Positions 22,926 through 34,400 of a stretch of 64,000 nucleotides of DNA are shown here, piece after piece. How positions within the stretch are numbered: position 1 is the stretch's first letter; every line of letters begins with the position of its first letter. A model generated the notes under the pieces. The model did no database searches. It had not been told where the DNA came from and was given only the letters and a program-made list of their open reading frames with translations. The translations under genes were made by a program, and so were the position numbers. This DNA comes from Incurvaria masculella. Taxonomy: Eukaryota > Arthropoda > Insecta > Lepidoptera > Incurvariidae. The stretch lies in contig OX335641.1 in assembly GCA_946894095.1 (NCBI GenBank), positions 10,372,501-10,436,500 of the forward strand, given 5' to 3'.

Positions 22926-24439
22926 CTAAGAGTCACTTTACTTGGAAACTAATGAAAATGTTGAAATACGGTTTAATAAATTATGTACACAATTATGCAT
23001 ATATGTAATTTAGGGGAAAAAATTGGGAAGGTTTTTTTTAAAAGATTTATTTCCATTGGATGATGAAAGATGTGCACTATGAGTAGCATAATGATTTTAA
23101 GTATATCTCTACTATGTAGAGTTGTAGAATGTGGTGGCGTCACATCTAACTGTTTATTGAATTATTTTATCTATGGGTCCTTTAGTATCTGACTCGGAAA
23201 AGTCTTAAATAATATTGAAATGTAATCTGTAAATCTTTCGCTTCCTATTTCCCAAATAGATAAGCAGGCAAGTTTATTTTTTTTTTAAGGGCGTGATAAC
23301 ACCTGATTGCATTTAGTTCCATAGGGGCGTAAGCGAAACAAAATTTATTATATTTAAAAATAACTACTACTTGTTTTTGGAATAAAAAAAAATTAAAGAT
23401 GCATTGATGGTCTAGCTATATTTGAAACCTGTAACGGTAAATATCGGACGCTCATATTCTATGTTCAAACTCTTTTTATAACAATTTATGAATATTTATC
23501 TAATTTGGGAACACAAAGCAACAGCGACTCACAGTTTTATCATTGAATAATAGCTAGACCGTCAATCAACTTATTTTTTTGGATTATCGAAATTTGTTGT
23601 GGTTATTTTTAAATATAATTAAATGTTGTTGTCCTTACGTCCTTATCAAACTGAACGCAATCGGCTCTTATTACGCCCTTAAGTTTTCGTGTCAAATACA
23701 CATTTCGGTTCTGAAAACTCATATTAAATATCTCATCAGCGTTTCCGTTCAAAGATTATTACATAAAACGTTTTTTTAAGAATCCATGTCTTCTGAGAAC
23801 GCCGATTCAATTTCACGACCCTCAAACGAAATACGTTCCGTCGGTTGTCAGGGATTAATAAATCCGAGGAGACAAATCTTCGCTTCAAGGACTCGAAGAA
23901 AAAACAACTCCTAACGAGGTGCCAACTGTTTTCTCTTGCGAAAGAAAAATATTAGGTAAGATTTAAGGGACTTGAACCAAACAATGAAGTTGATTGTATA
24001 TATCATAATCGATAATAAGAAAATAGGATGATAAAAAGAATAAGAAGAAAACATATCTCAAGCGGAAAGCGTGTACCCAATTATCGTTACTTTATTTATT
24101 CTCTTTTTTATTTTTTTTCTATCACTAACTCGTATAAAGTCCAACGTCTGGCGCCAGTCAGCATTTTTGTCTCTGCGTCCGCTCACAGAGAAGGTACTAA
24201 ATATGATAACCTGTAGGTGGTATTTATTAATGGATAGTATTTATTACTCTTACATGTCAAGTTCCATTAAAAAGTTTGTCCTATACTTACTGATTTTATC
24301 CTAATGCTTCTATTTGAGTCTATTTGATCTAACTTGTTGGTCAATTTCTTCTTTTTTATACTGCTTCATTCATAATTACCAGAATAAGAGAAAATGGTTC
24401 AATAAACCAGACGGTAATGCGGCTTTTGCAATGTTATAA
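22926..24439. other. AT-rich non-coding stretch
   Basis: No gene supported. 'gatggtctagctata' near 23408 is roughly mirrored by 'aatagctagaccgtc' near 23549, so 23400-23565 may be another decayed palindromic element. Confidence 0.35.
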
Positions 24440-24960
24440 TATTTAGTTTGACGGCTTACCGCGCGTATTATATAAGGAGCAAGACGAAGCTCGAGCGGCT
24501 GTGGTCTCCTCAACGGTGGACGCACCGCACCACAGGGCGAGTCGTTGGCGGATTCCACTCGTATCCAGGGGTGATGAAGTGCCTGGAGCACGTGGTCGGG
24601 CGGCGAATAGGGCCAACCCCGCGTGACAAAGCTCGAGTCTCCTAAGCGGTGGACGCACCGGGGCACGGGCACCGAGCACGGGGTGGGCGCCGAAGAGGCG
24701 GAAGGTGCCGTTGTGGTTCACTGAGCCAGCCCGAAAGCGGCGACTACGGCGCGACCACGGGACGCGACTGCCGTTACTGGCGACGGTCGGCGGTCTGTCG
24801 CGGCGAGATGCGCTCGCGCCGGGGCGGGCGAACAAGATGGCTGCCTGTCGTGGTCCTTTCCCATGGGCTATGTAGTGTCGCCTGACGTTCGCTAGGCGCG
24901 CGCGCATGAGGGAGAAAGCATTCTTGAATTGCTGAATTGTAGAAAGAGACGGTACCAATT
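24440..24960. other. GC-rich island
   Basis: About 500 bp with markedly high GC and CpG in an AT-rich region. It contains two copies of 'gtctcct(ca/aa)(a/g)cggtggacgcaccg' at about 24505 and 24638. 'acaagatggctgcctg' at 24833 resembles a YY1/Pho-type core-promoter motif. Long open frames exist on both strands (171 codons on the minus strand), but high GC alone produces such frames and none shows a domain. Best read as a possible promoter island or decayed GC-rich exon. Confidence 0.35.
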
Positions 24961-25670
24961 GTCGTGGTTTGTTGTTTTGTTTTTAGAAGAATTTTGACGG
25001 TTGGTTCCTTGAAACGTGTATTTTTCCATTATGTAGATAAATATAAATGTCCATTGTGAATATGCATGGGCACTGACATTGTTCTAAAATCTACCATAAG
25101 TGTAGTTCAAGACGGATATGACATAAAAATATTGATATTGCCTAAAAATTAAAATTAATAAAGTAACGTATGTTACATAATTAGCAGGGTTGGATTTCGT
25201 AGTATAATTATACTTTTTGTATCATATTTTCATGTCGTATATCGATCGTAACGCCTGTATACTACGCAAAAATATTATTTGTTTTACTTTCGAAATTAAA
25301 TCTAACAATTTTAGCGGATTCACGTCGTTTGTTTAATAATTTCGACGATCATTGATTTAATGGATAATATAATAAATAACATAATCGACAGCATGATCTT
25401 TTTTTTGCTTATCCGAATATTTTCATATTTGTTGGACATAATCGGCTGCACGACCTTTTTTTGCTCCTTCGATGTTTATTTTTCGAACAATGTTTCCGAC
25501 GCTGGGTATAATTTTAATCTCCAAACACAATAGTTTTACGAGGGTCTGATTCCAACCCTGCCCGGAAGCCAAAATGTATCGCTTTTGCAAGGAACTACGC
25601 CATTGTTATCACATTTCTAAGAAGCTTATAAAAAATATGTGTATAATGTAAGTAAATAATATGAAATCTA
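24961..25670. other. AT-rich non-coding stretch
   Basis: I recognised nothing in it. Confidence 0.45.
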
Positions 25671-26013
25671 GCGTACCAGAGGCCTGGGTTCAATTCCGAT
25701 ATGCACCACTGTCTTTCTCTTTCAGAATTCGATAACTGCATTTCGTCACGAATGCGAGCTGCTCCATGGTTCGGAATCCATGTAAAACTGTAGGTCCCCT
25801 TCCCCTACAAGGTGGTAGGGTTTAAGCCCGCCCGGGTTGGTATCACCGCATTGGATGAAAAGATGGTCGAAGCGGCAATGAAAAATTGTCCGTGTTTTCC
25901 ATCCAGTTCAATGTAGCCGTGCTCATAAAGGGAAGGTCCTGGCATGGCACCAATGGCTAATATCATAACGGTAGTTGTGTGGTATTAGCCATCCATGTCA
26001 GGTCGAATAAAAA
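25671..26013 (+). mobile_element. SINE with tRNA-type head (5'-truncated)
   Basis: Starts inside the head at 'agcgtaccagaggcctggg' and keeps a perfect B box (ggttcaattcc). Then come 'caccactgtctttctctttc', the full body and the tail 'catgtcaggtcgaat' plus A7. It has lost the A box and a short piece of the tail ('ccttcgggaacgtgg'). Confidence 0.85.
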
Positions 26014-26324
26014 AAACCCTACTTTTTCACTCCATACTTTAATTTCGGTTAAATCCATCTTCTATCATAAACCGAACCCAAAGCATTGGATCGAGGTCAT
26101 TCCAATTTGAACTATACTTTGATGATGCTTCTAAATTGAAGAAGCAGATAATCACAGTAATTATTTGATACCAATTAACTTGGTATCTATTGTCATTACG
26201 TATATTTAAAAACACGTGGATTTATTTATTGGACGAAACTATGTATGTTGACATTAATCATCCGTTCGGTACTCTGAGCTGTGACCGATATAGGTATCGG
26301 TTTATCGATATATATATATGCATG

Positions 26325-26672
26325 TCACCCTCGGCAGCCTAGTGGTATGCCTTGCGATTCGATAAGCTGGGTAAGCACCTCTGAGCGCGGTTAGGTTCTG
26401 GATGGGTGCCCATTTTCAACCGTTAAGGCTTGCCGTGGTTCGGATTCCGACTAAAACTGTAGGTCACCTTGCCGGTACCGGTTTGGTACCATCGCATTGA
26501 ATGAACGATCATCCAAGCGGCAATGAAAATTGTCCGTGTTTTTCATCCAATTCAATGTAGCCGAGCAATATAAGGCAGGTCCTGGCATTGCATCTATGTA
26601 GTTCCCATGTGGTGTGTTGGGCTAATATCTGACGTCCAGTTCGGTATTAGCCATCCATGTCCAGCTACATTA
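26325..26672 (+). mobile_element. SINE with 5S-rRNA-derived head
   Basis: 'gcgattcgataagctgggta', 'gcgcggttaggttctggatg' and 'ggtgcccattttcaaccg' align with the 5S control region. Then come the junction 'gtggttcggattcc', a shortened body and the tail 'ttagccatccatgtccagct'. No poly-A is left. Confidence 0.8.
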
Positions 26673-27017
26673 ATATATTTATGCATCGGACCGATTATCT
26701 CGAGAGCTATAAATTGATTTATTTTATTACTAGCTGCGATACCCGGCTCCGCTCGGGTCAATGTCGTGTTGGATTGATTTCGGTCTGAATTATTTCCTGG
26801 ATAAAAAGTAAGCCACCAAAAGGCTGGTCCAGGACTATGTATCCATCTACCAAATTTAATAACAATCGTTTGAACCGATATGGCATGATTTAATGATAAA
26901 CATCGACATATTTCCATTTAGAGCTTCGTAAACATTTGTGAGCGAATTTTAAAAGCATGTGCCGCCAGACCCTTATTGCACTGGCACTGCTACATAGAAA
27001 TTGATACAAAACCAACA

Positions 27018-27150
27018 AAGGCGGGATTAACCCTACCACCTTCCCTACTTTTACAAAGTTTTATGAGGAATACGAACCACAGCCACCTTCAACATCGAAA
27101 ACGGTAACCCATCCGGAATCTGACTGCGCCCAGAGTTGCTATACGTTGAT
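27018..27150 (-). mobile_element. 5S-headed SINE fragment nested in RTE copy A
   Basis: On the minus strand: 'gattccggatgggttaccg' (5S C box region), 'ggctgtggttcgtattcc' (head-body junction), 'ggtagggttaatcccgcc' (body), then truncated. The same truncated fragment sits at the same place in copy B. Confidence 0.8.
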
Positions 27151-27555
27151 AAAATACGCAAATAAATCGGGCGAGTGGTTCGAAGTTATCGTGGAACTTT
27201 CTGTAGGCCTTTTTAACACCTACAATTTTCAAGTACAAATGTAGTTTTAATTTTTATCGTAAGGTTTGTATTAAATATTTCAAAAAATACATACGCAATC
27301 GTTGCTTGATCGCTCCTTATATTAATAAAAACCGTATCAAAAAGTCCGTTGCTTCCGAGTGCCGGCTTAAAAGAAGTAAACGAAGAAATAAAGGCAGATA
27401 GTGATTACCCCCCAAGCCGCCGCCTCGGGGCTTTTCGGTTTTTAAGACAGCTACATCTTAAAGTAAGCGGAACTGAATTATATATAGCCTATCCTGTGTC
27501 CCGTGTATTTACATATACGTGTAGTAAGTTTCATCGAATTCGGATGATCGGTTTA

Positions 27556-28107
27556 TGGTTAGGCCATAATGTATTCGCGTAATCTATGGCTGTGTGGTTC
27601 TATGTAATGTGCATGACCCTAGTCCTATCCTTGTTTCCCGCATGCACATGTCCCTCTCTCTCTTTCACCTGATGGAACGAAGATTGACAGCGTCTGCTGA
27701 AAAGGCTGAAAGGCCCAGCTGTCAGTGCAATTTTTGATACCGCGATGCACGGACACGCCATGTCATCGTAGCACCGGTTCCCGCCAAAACTATCTCGCCG
27801 CCGCCGGGTCCTTAGGTACCCAGGAGTACCTCGCCAGTACCGCGTGTGCTCGAAACTCGAACAATCCAAGGGACTTTCTGTGCTCTTCATCGTCACATTG
27901 AGGCTGCGTTCCTGAACCGCATCATGTGAGAGAACGCACACTTCTGGAAGGCTCCATCGTGGTGAGTCGTCCCACCTTCATTTATCCAACCCCTAGAAGA
28001 TTGTGCATTGCATGGGACCACATACCTTTTATTTTTTGCGAACCTATATAGGCCTCCCCTTTCCAAAACTTACAAAAATCCAGCGACCTACCCGCGCCAC
28101 CAGTTTA
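27556..28107. other. segment unique to RTE copy A, flanked by GTTTA
   Basis: Copy B reads 'ggatgatcggtttaagagtt' without a break. Copy A has 'ggatgatcggttta', then ~547 bp, then 'accagtttaagagtt'. The pentamer GTTTA stands at both edges. It could be an insertion with a 5-bp target duplication or a microhomology deletion in copy B. It holds a minus-strand open frame of 113 codons (27600-27941) with no recognisable domain. Confidence 0.5.
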
Positions 28108-28265
28108 AGAGTTATGGAGGAACATACATACATACAGAACCGATTTCTAAAAATCATCAATTTAGTCTTAGTATCATATATAAAGTCTACAAACGAAGTA
28201 TCTTAGAAAACAAAGCAATTTACTCCATGAACACCCCTTACAGATGTATTATTAGTATAAATATA

Positions 28266-29706
28266 TGTTTATTGTACTTAAACACATTGGCAGAAGGTAA
28301 AACTTAATGCCAGAGGCATTCTCTACCAGTCTTCCTTTGTGTATCGTGAGCAGTTGTACGAGTAGCAGTTATGAAGAAAGAAAAATACTTTATTCAAACA
28401 AACATAATTCCTTAAATATACAATAAATATAAATTAAAATTAAACATGAATAAATATGTACAGATAAACTAATAAATAGAAATGGCACCATTGATGATTT
28501 GTTCTGTCTTGTTCTGTCTTTGATTTGTCTTGTATTCTAGAATCAGTGACATCCGCAGTAGGTATTGGACAATAGAGAAAAATCCTATTGCAATTCCAAA
28601 AATAACAATTCCCGGAGTGCACAGCTGCGCTAAATAAACCATCAAACGCGTCACTTTTGGTAGATTGGTGGACTCCGTGCTAATCCCGTACGAAGTTTTT
28701 ACAGGTTTACGACAGTAGTTGTGCTCTCATTTATGTGATGCACTCCAGCTATAATAAAATGTATTACTCCAATGGAACGATATAAATAACGTCTTTTTAT
28801 GTTTTAAATATGCCAAGAACAATTAAAAATCTCGGTGTCAGCGAATCTTACAAGAGTTTCAATGAAATTAATTAACCTTCCCAAATTGAGCTCACTTCTT
28901 TTAATGGTTTTGTGTTTAACGATTAGAATAAAAAGCTTAAAAAGATTAAAATCATAATTTATTTACAGAAAATTATAACATGTTCAGTTCAGATCCTTAA
29001 ACTTAAAAGTTACTTTAATTAATAAAATAATGTTAAGTTATCTTCACATGGCTTTCAATGCTAATATTACATATTTCAAATTCTTTATTCAGTAGAGCAT
29101 TTTTCAAACATAAAATAATACATTGTAAGCACTTAATGCTAGAATACGTAGTTTTTTTCAGTCTATAAATAAAATAAACAAACATTTTAATCTAATTAGA
29201 TTTGAAAAATTTGCAGTGTCGATGCATAAGTCCAACGTGTGGGCTATAGCTCAGTTATTAGCCTGTATTTTAGCCCTATTTTAGAATTTAGATCTCCTTC
29301 AACTCCGAAGGTATGTAGTATGTAGGGTATCTCTGTGTTAACGTCTGTCGTATGGAGAATGTTCTTCGGAGCTGCATAACGCCGTCATTTCGTCTCATTT
29401 CTACCATCGCTCAATGCGCAACATGCAAGGAATTAACCCATTCCCTGCCGGCAATCCACGAATTTGAACTAATTTATTTATATAGTCGGTATTTTTTGTA
29501 ATTCGAATTTCCCCCAAAGTTCAACTTCCAAACATAGTGTGATACCTTATCGAAGCTAGCGTGTTCGATTTTTTCAGTTGCGAAATTGTTCAGCTTAATT
29601 TTCAAATGAAATTGCAAGTCGCTAACTTATTGCGACTACTCATTGGCTTTCAAACATACAAATCATCAAAATAAATGTTCTTAGATTTCCTCCGTCGCTG
29701 TACATT
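28266..29706. other. AT-rich non-coding stretch
   Basis: No gene or repeat family recognised. Confidence 0.45.
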
Positions 29707-29875
29707 ATGTTTTGAAAACTTACGGTTTTCCGGTGTGCAATGCCGTGCTTGGCCGACACGTTTCGCCTCCCACGACGGAAGCATCGTCAGGGCCACTTCG
29801 TTGCCCCGGAGTTACGCGAAACATGTCGGCCAAGCACGGCATTGCCCAACGGAAAACCGTAAGTTTTCAAAACAT
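29707..29875. repeat. fold-back element, 60-bp arms
   Basis: The arms 29707-29766 and 29816-29875 are inverted copies with about three mismatches by eye. They begin 'atgttttgaaaacttacggt' and include 'gcaatgccgtgcttggccga'. The loop is about 49 bp and GC-rich. No coding content. Confidence 0.92.
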
Positions 29876-30555
29876 CCAAGTAAATGTTTTATCTTCGGAA
29901 AACATTTGAATCAAACATATTTGAGCATTTCAAAATAAACTGTCATTAACAATATGAGCAGGTGTCTTATTTTCGAAATTATGGTAAGAATGTACCTACC
30001 CAAAGCTCCAAATATCTGTTTCATTTGTAGAACATTGGAATGATGGGTTCTAAACAAGGTTAATACAACGAAATTAAATGTGAGCCAAGGAGTTTCTTAA
30101 GATAAGTAATATTCGTATTATGCAAGTCACATTTTTACGATGACATGCAAATAGAATCGACTGTGAAGCAAGGACTCAATGTAAAATTTAAACACTTCAA
30201 AAGCTACTAGATTATAAGCGTTAGCAGGAGGCATTGATTATGGGGGAGAATTCTCAATTGTCGATATAGAGCGGTTGCCGGAATTGGTAGGCGCACTGCC
30301 CAAGGTTTGCACCCTTACATCATGCTTGTAATTTAGATATTTATACAGTTCTCTTTCTTTAATTAATGTGTCCTTGCCTCACGGTGGATTCCACACCTAT
30401 GTCCATCTTAAGATAATTTATAGTTTCTAGCTTGTAGCCTTATAATGGGACCATTGACAGGAAGATCTTATCATCGAGTTACAAATAAGCTTGGCGTTAT
30501 TGTAAATTCCGTTCATTGTCATCGTTCTTAATTTATTTTTTCATTAAAAACCTAA

Positions 30556-30687
30556 CAGTCGTATTCATAGTGGGCGGACTTACTTTAATACGCACATTAT
30601 TACCGGACTAAATAGCATTATTTCGGTTATGATTAGTTGGGTGCTAGTCCGCATACTAAATTTTGACAGTTCACTCTAAATACAACA
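30556..30687. repeat. CAGTCGTATTC palindromic MITE
   Basis: Begins 'cagtcgtattcatagtggg' and ends 'cactctaaatacaac'. Internally 'ggacttactttaatacgcac' and 'ccggactaaatagcattatt' correspond to the better preserved copy at 34656. Confidence 0.8.
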
Positions 30688-30948
30688 ACTTTTCATCTTC
30701 AAGCACATCAAAATGATGTGTACCTGTCATTTAGGTAAAGCATTACTCATTATTATTAATGTATTACGGTAAGTATCTATGAATAAGCCAAAACAGTTAA
30801 CCGATATAACAGTACCGCATTGTGAAAATAAAATATGACAACTGACAGATCTGATGATTTTAAATCTTAACCAATCTGACTACAAATTAGGCATGAATCT
30901 GTCCAGTTTCAAGAGGACGTAAGTAAAAATGGAAAAAATAGTTTACAC

Positions 30949-31021
30949 GCACTTAGGGAAACAGGAAGGAAAACAGTTATTGCGCACAGTTAGGGAAACA
31001 GGAAGAGAAAACAGTTATTGC
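30949..31021. repeat. two-unit tandem repeat
   Basis: Two copies of about 36-38 bp containing 'ttagggaaacaggaag' and 'gaaaacagttattgc', differing by small indels. Confidence 0.85.
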
Positions 31022-31278
31022 ATACAGTTAAAAAAAGGTTAGGTCTAACTTTTTTCCATAAATTAGAGTTACCTTACTTAGTTGGATCTATTTTATCGTT
31101 GCAAAACGGTTGTTATTATCGGTATTACAGTTAGATTCACTGATTATTATTTCAGTCTAATCAGTTTAAAATTGGCAACACTAGCTAAGGTAAGCGCATC
31201 AAACAACCGCGATACTGGGTACCTAGTATTACCTCCAGCTCTGTGAACAATAACCCAATCTGACTAAAGTACGCTATG

Positions 31279-31434
31279 CTACACGATGTTGTTTTGGAGC
31301 CAGTCGCGGTAATGCGTGAGTCGCGTGTAGACGCCGGGGTAGCCCGGCTCGCCGCACTTGTTCCCGAACGACACGACGCCGATCTGCGTCCAGCGCCCCC
31401 CGACAGACAGCATCAGCGGCCCGCCCGAGTCACC
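31279..31434 (-). CDS. protease gene, last exon with catalytic Ser
   Basis: 156 bp from the acceptor gttcgcag to TAG at 31279-31281. Encodes [40 protein letters not shown] and WLQNNIV. No clear AATAAA was found close downstream. Confidence 0.95.
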   Translation of the reverse strand, partial: GDSGGPLMLSVGGRWTQIGVVSFGNKCGEPGYPGVYTRLTHYRDWLQNNIV

Positions 31435-34400
31435 CTGCGAACGTCGCAAACATTCATTGACCTAAACGGAACATATTTTTTTTACGTAACCTGACATGGA
31501 TGGATGACAACTACCGTTATGATATTAGCCGAATACACCACATTCCCGAAGGAATAAGGTGCCATGCCAGGACCTTCCCTTTATGAGCCCGGTTACATTG
31601 AACTGAATGGAAAACCCGGATAATTTTTCATTGCCGCTTCGACCATTTTTCAACCAACGCGATGGTACCAACCCGGGCGGGCTTAAACGCTACCTGGTAG
31701 GGGAAGGGGACCTACACAGTTTTACATGGATTCTGAGACATGGAGCAGATCGCATTGGTTACGAAATGCACTTATCCAAATCAGAAAGAGAAAGAAAGTG
31801 GTGCATGCAAGGGCGTCGCCAAGGGGGGGCAGGGAGGGGCAGCTGCCCCCTCCTAGAGATTCTAAAAAAGTTGCCAAATATAATGCAACCAAAGTCCTAA
31901 GTCTTTGAGTTGATTTGCTTTAAGTTCAAGCCTTGAACAATCATTCCCGTACGTCGAAACTCGAATGAATTCACCAGTGAGAATGAGAAAAGTATGAATT
32001 GTAGTAGGTAAAGTCAACTTGCCCCCCCCCCCTGCGCCATCGGCTGGCGACGCCCTTGGGTGCATGACCAGGCAAGTATGTGGGTCAATAACTTTTCGCA
32101 TGAAAGGCAAGTCTTATAGCCCCTACAGCACGATTCTGCTGTAAGACGTTGGGCTAGTCGCGGAAGAGATTTCGTTAGCCAAAAATGTGAAACATGGAGT
32201 CCTGGCTATTACAATTGGTCAGAACAAACGTCTGCCGTCTGTGTGTCACTTCGTTTATTATTTTATTATTAACTATTCATTATACCTTTTTTAACACATC
32301 CGATCCCGATGCTGTATGTACCTACACACTAATAGCTTGATTTTTCACGCGACTCATAGACTACATAACATCATGCGTCATGCGGGAAAGCCCGTCGTTT
32401 ATTCGTCGCAATTTAACGCGAGTGGAGCCGCGCGAACAGCTAGTTAGTTTATAAGATACGTTGTTGATTTGGTAGTCAGTTTCAATTCAAGATCAATAAA
32501 CAAATTGAACAATGAATCCACCCACCTGACAGGCATCCGTCCCGCCCTCCGTGTATCCAGCGCAGATGAAGTTCTCCCGTATGGGCTGGAAGTAGGCCCG
32601 GTCGCACTCGTCGTTCCTCCACACGGGCAGCGTGGCCTGCAGCTGCTGGCTGCTCTCGGTGCCGCCGTACCTGGTGGTGCCCCAGCCCACCACCGTGGCC
32701 GAGGCGCCGTCGAACTGGTGCCGCGCGAGGTGCGCGCCCGGCAGGCAGATCGGGATCACGTATTTGTTCTTCTGCACGGGATCTGGAGGGGAAAGGTTCT
32801 GTGTGAGGGCGCAGAACAATGGCTATGCCTAAGTGGGAATTTTATCTTGCTAAGCGAGATGTGATGCCGGCTTCGCGTAGGTCCATAAAAATACCTGAAG
32901 TTAACGTTAAATGTTCAGTGGCTGAACATGGATGGATACCTAGCAAATAAGTCTACGTATGCTAACGTAATACAACGTACAAAACTCGCTAAATACTTCT
33001 TATTCTTATTCGCTGTTACTATGAGATTTCTAACCAGCGCCAACTCCCGTCACTGCCAGAACTAGTTACACCGTCATTAAACTAACCTAGTTTACAATTT
33101 TTGCCTAGGTAAGCATGATGAAAACATTACATGTATTAACTAAAAATTAAGTAATGTCATTGTAAATAAAAAATATCAACCCGGGCCTACAGTTTAACGT
33201 GGAATCCGAACCTCGGCCAGCATCAACGGTTGAAAACAGTCACCCATCTAGATCTCAAGTGCGCTCAGAGTGGCAACGCGAAACGCGTCGCGCACTGGGC
33301 TACCGAGGCTCACAATACCTGAACGATTCTTTGGTAGACATTTCTGTCTACCAGGTCAATGTAGCCGTCCGTTATATACAAAGTAAGGCCCAAGAATGAT
33401 TCACTTATGTATTTCCTATGTGGTGTGTTGAACTGATAATATAACTGTAGTTGTGGTATTATAGCCATTCTCACATTAAAAATATAGTGAGACTTTCTTA
33501 CATTTTATTAGTATTTCAATTAGTTCCGAAGGTTAACCAAATTTTGGAGTTTACTATTTCTTCGCCACATAAATACATACGTTTATTTCAAACAGGTCGT
33601 CAATAATTTCTGTACTAACAGTATTTAGCTGATCCTAGCACCTTTAGTCCCTCGGCACAGCCACCAGTAATTCGTTATAAAAAAAGTAAAAACACTAGAG
33701 AAACGTTTTTAAGATAAATATCAGCTTTCCAAAAGAATACGAACCAGCGAGCACGAGTAGCGCGATGTCGTTGTAGAAGCCGACCCTGGAGAAGTGTTCG
33801 TGCGCGCGCACCTCGGCCACGCGCGCCGTCACCGGCCTGGAGGGCTCCGTGGCGCTGGCCAGGTCCACGTCGCCGAGACGCACCGAGAACTGGCGGGCGG
33901 GGAAGCTGCGCGGGACCATCACAACGACGTTGGATTTCAAAACACCGTGATTAAGGCTCCATATGACGCTAACCTCCAACATTTTGCGTTTTTATTTTTA
34001 TTTTATCTCACCGTAGGTTAAGCATAAACACAGGTAGAAAAATCGAAATATAAAAGGTTAGACTATTATCTAGTGTATGACCGTAAAACGGTTTTAATAA
34101 GTTGCTTATATTCTTTCAAAAAAAGGTTTGTAAACACCTATTCACAAGTTTTTATAAGGTTTTCAAGGCGCTTGGAAACTATACATTATTTAGACAATTT
34201 TCTTTTTTGTGGTACAAGATCACATATTCTAGTGACGTTTGGACTAGTCGCGAAAGAGAGAGAGAGTGTTTTTTTTACTATTTGTTGTCAAAGGGGTAAC
34301 ATAAATACACACTCTGTGAAACATTCAGCATTTACGGTTCATGCGATACAGCCCTGTGGCAGACGGACTCACGTACGTACGGACGGACGGACAGCGGAGG

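Larger units (their letters stand above)
26730..28265 (+). mobile_element. RTE-like repeat, copy A (composite)
   Basis: Starts 'ctgcgatacccggctccgct' and 'cgggtcaatgtcgtgttgg', ends after 'ggaacatacatacatacaga'; both are typical of RTE-type non-LTR 3' regions in insects. The same string of sequence recurs at 48145-49080. It carries a nested 5S-SINE fragment (27018-27150) that is also in the other copy, and a ~547 bp segment (27556-28102) that the other copy lacks. No reverse transcriptase frame is present, so it is non-autonomous or truncated. Confidence 0.75.

Noticed and set aside
24443..24958. 171-codon minus-strand protein
   Set aside because: High GC removes stop codons. The translation is Arg/Ala/Pro-biased with no domain, and overlapping frames of similar quality exist on the other strand.
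32469..32864. 131-codon plus-strand protein
   Set aside because: Antisense shadow of the GC-rich protease exon 32526-32782.
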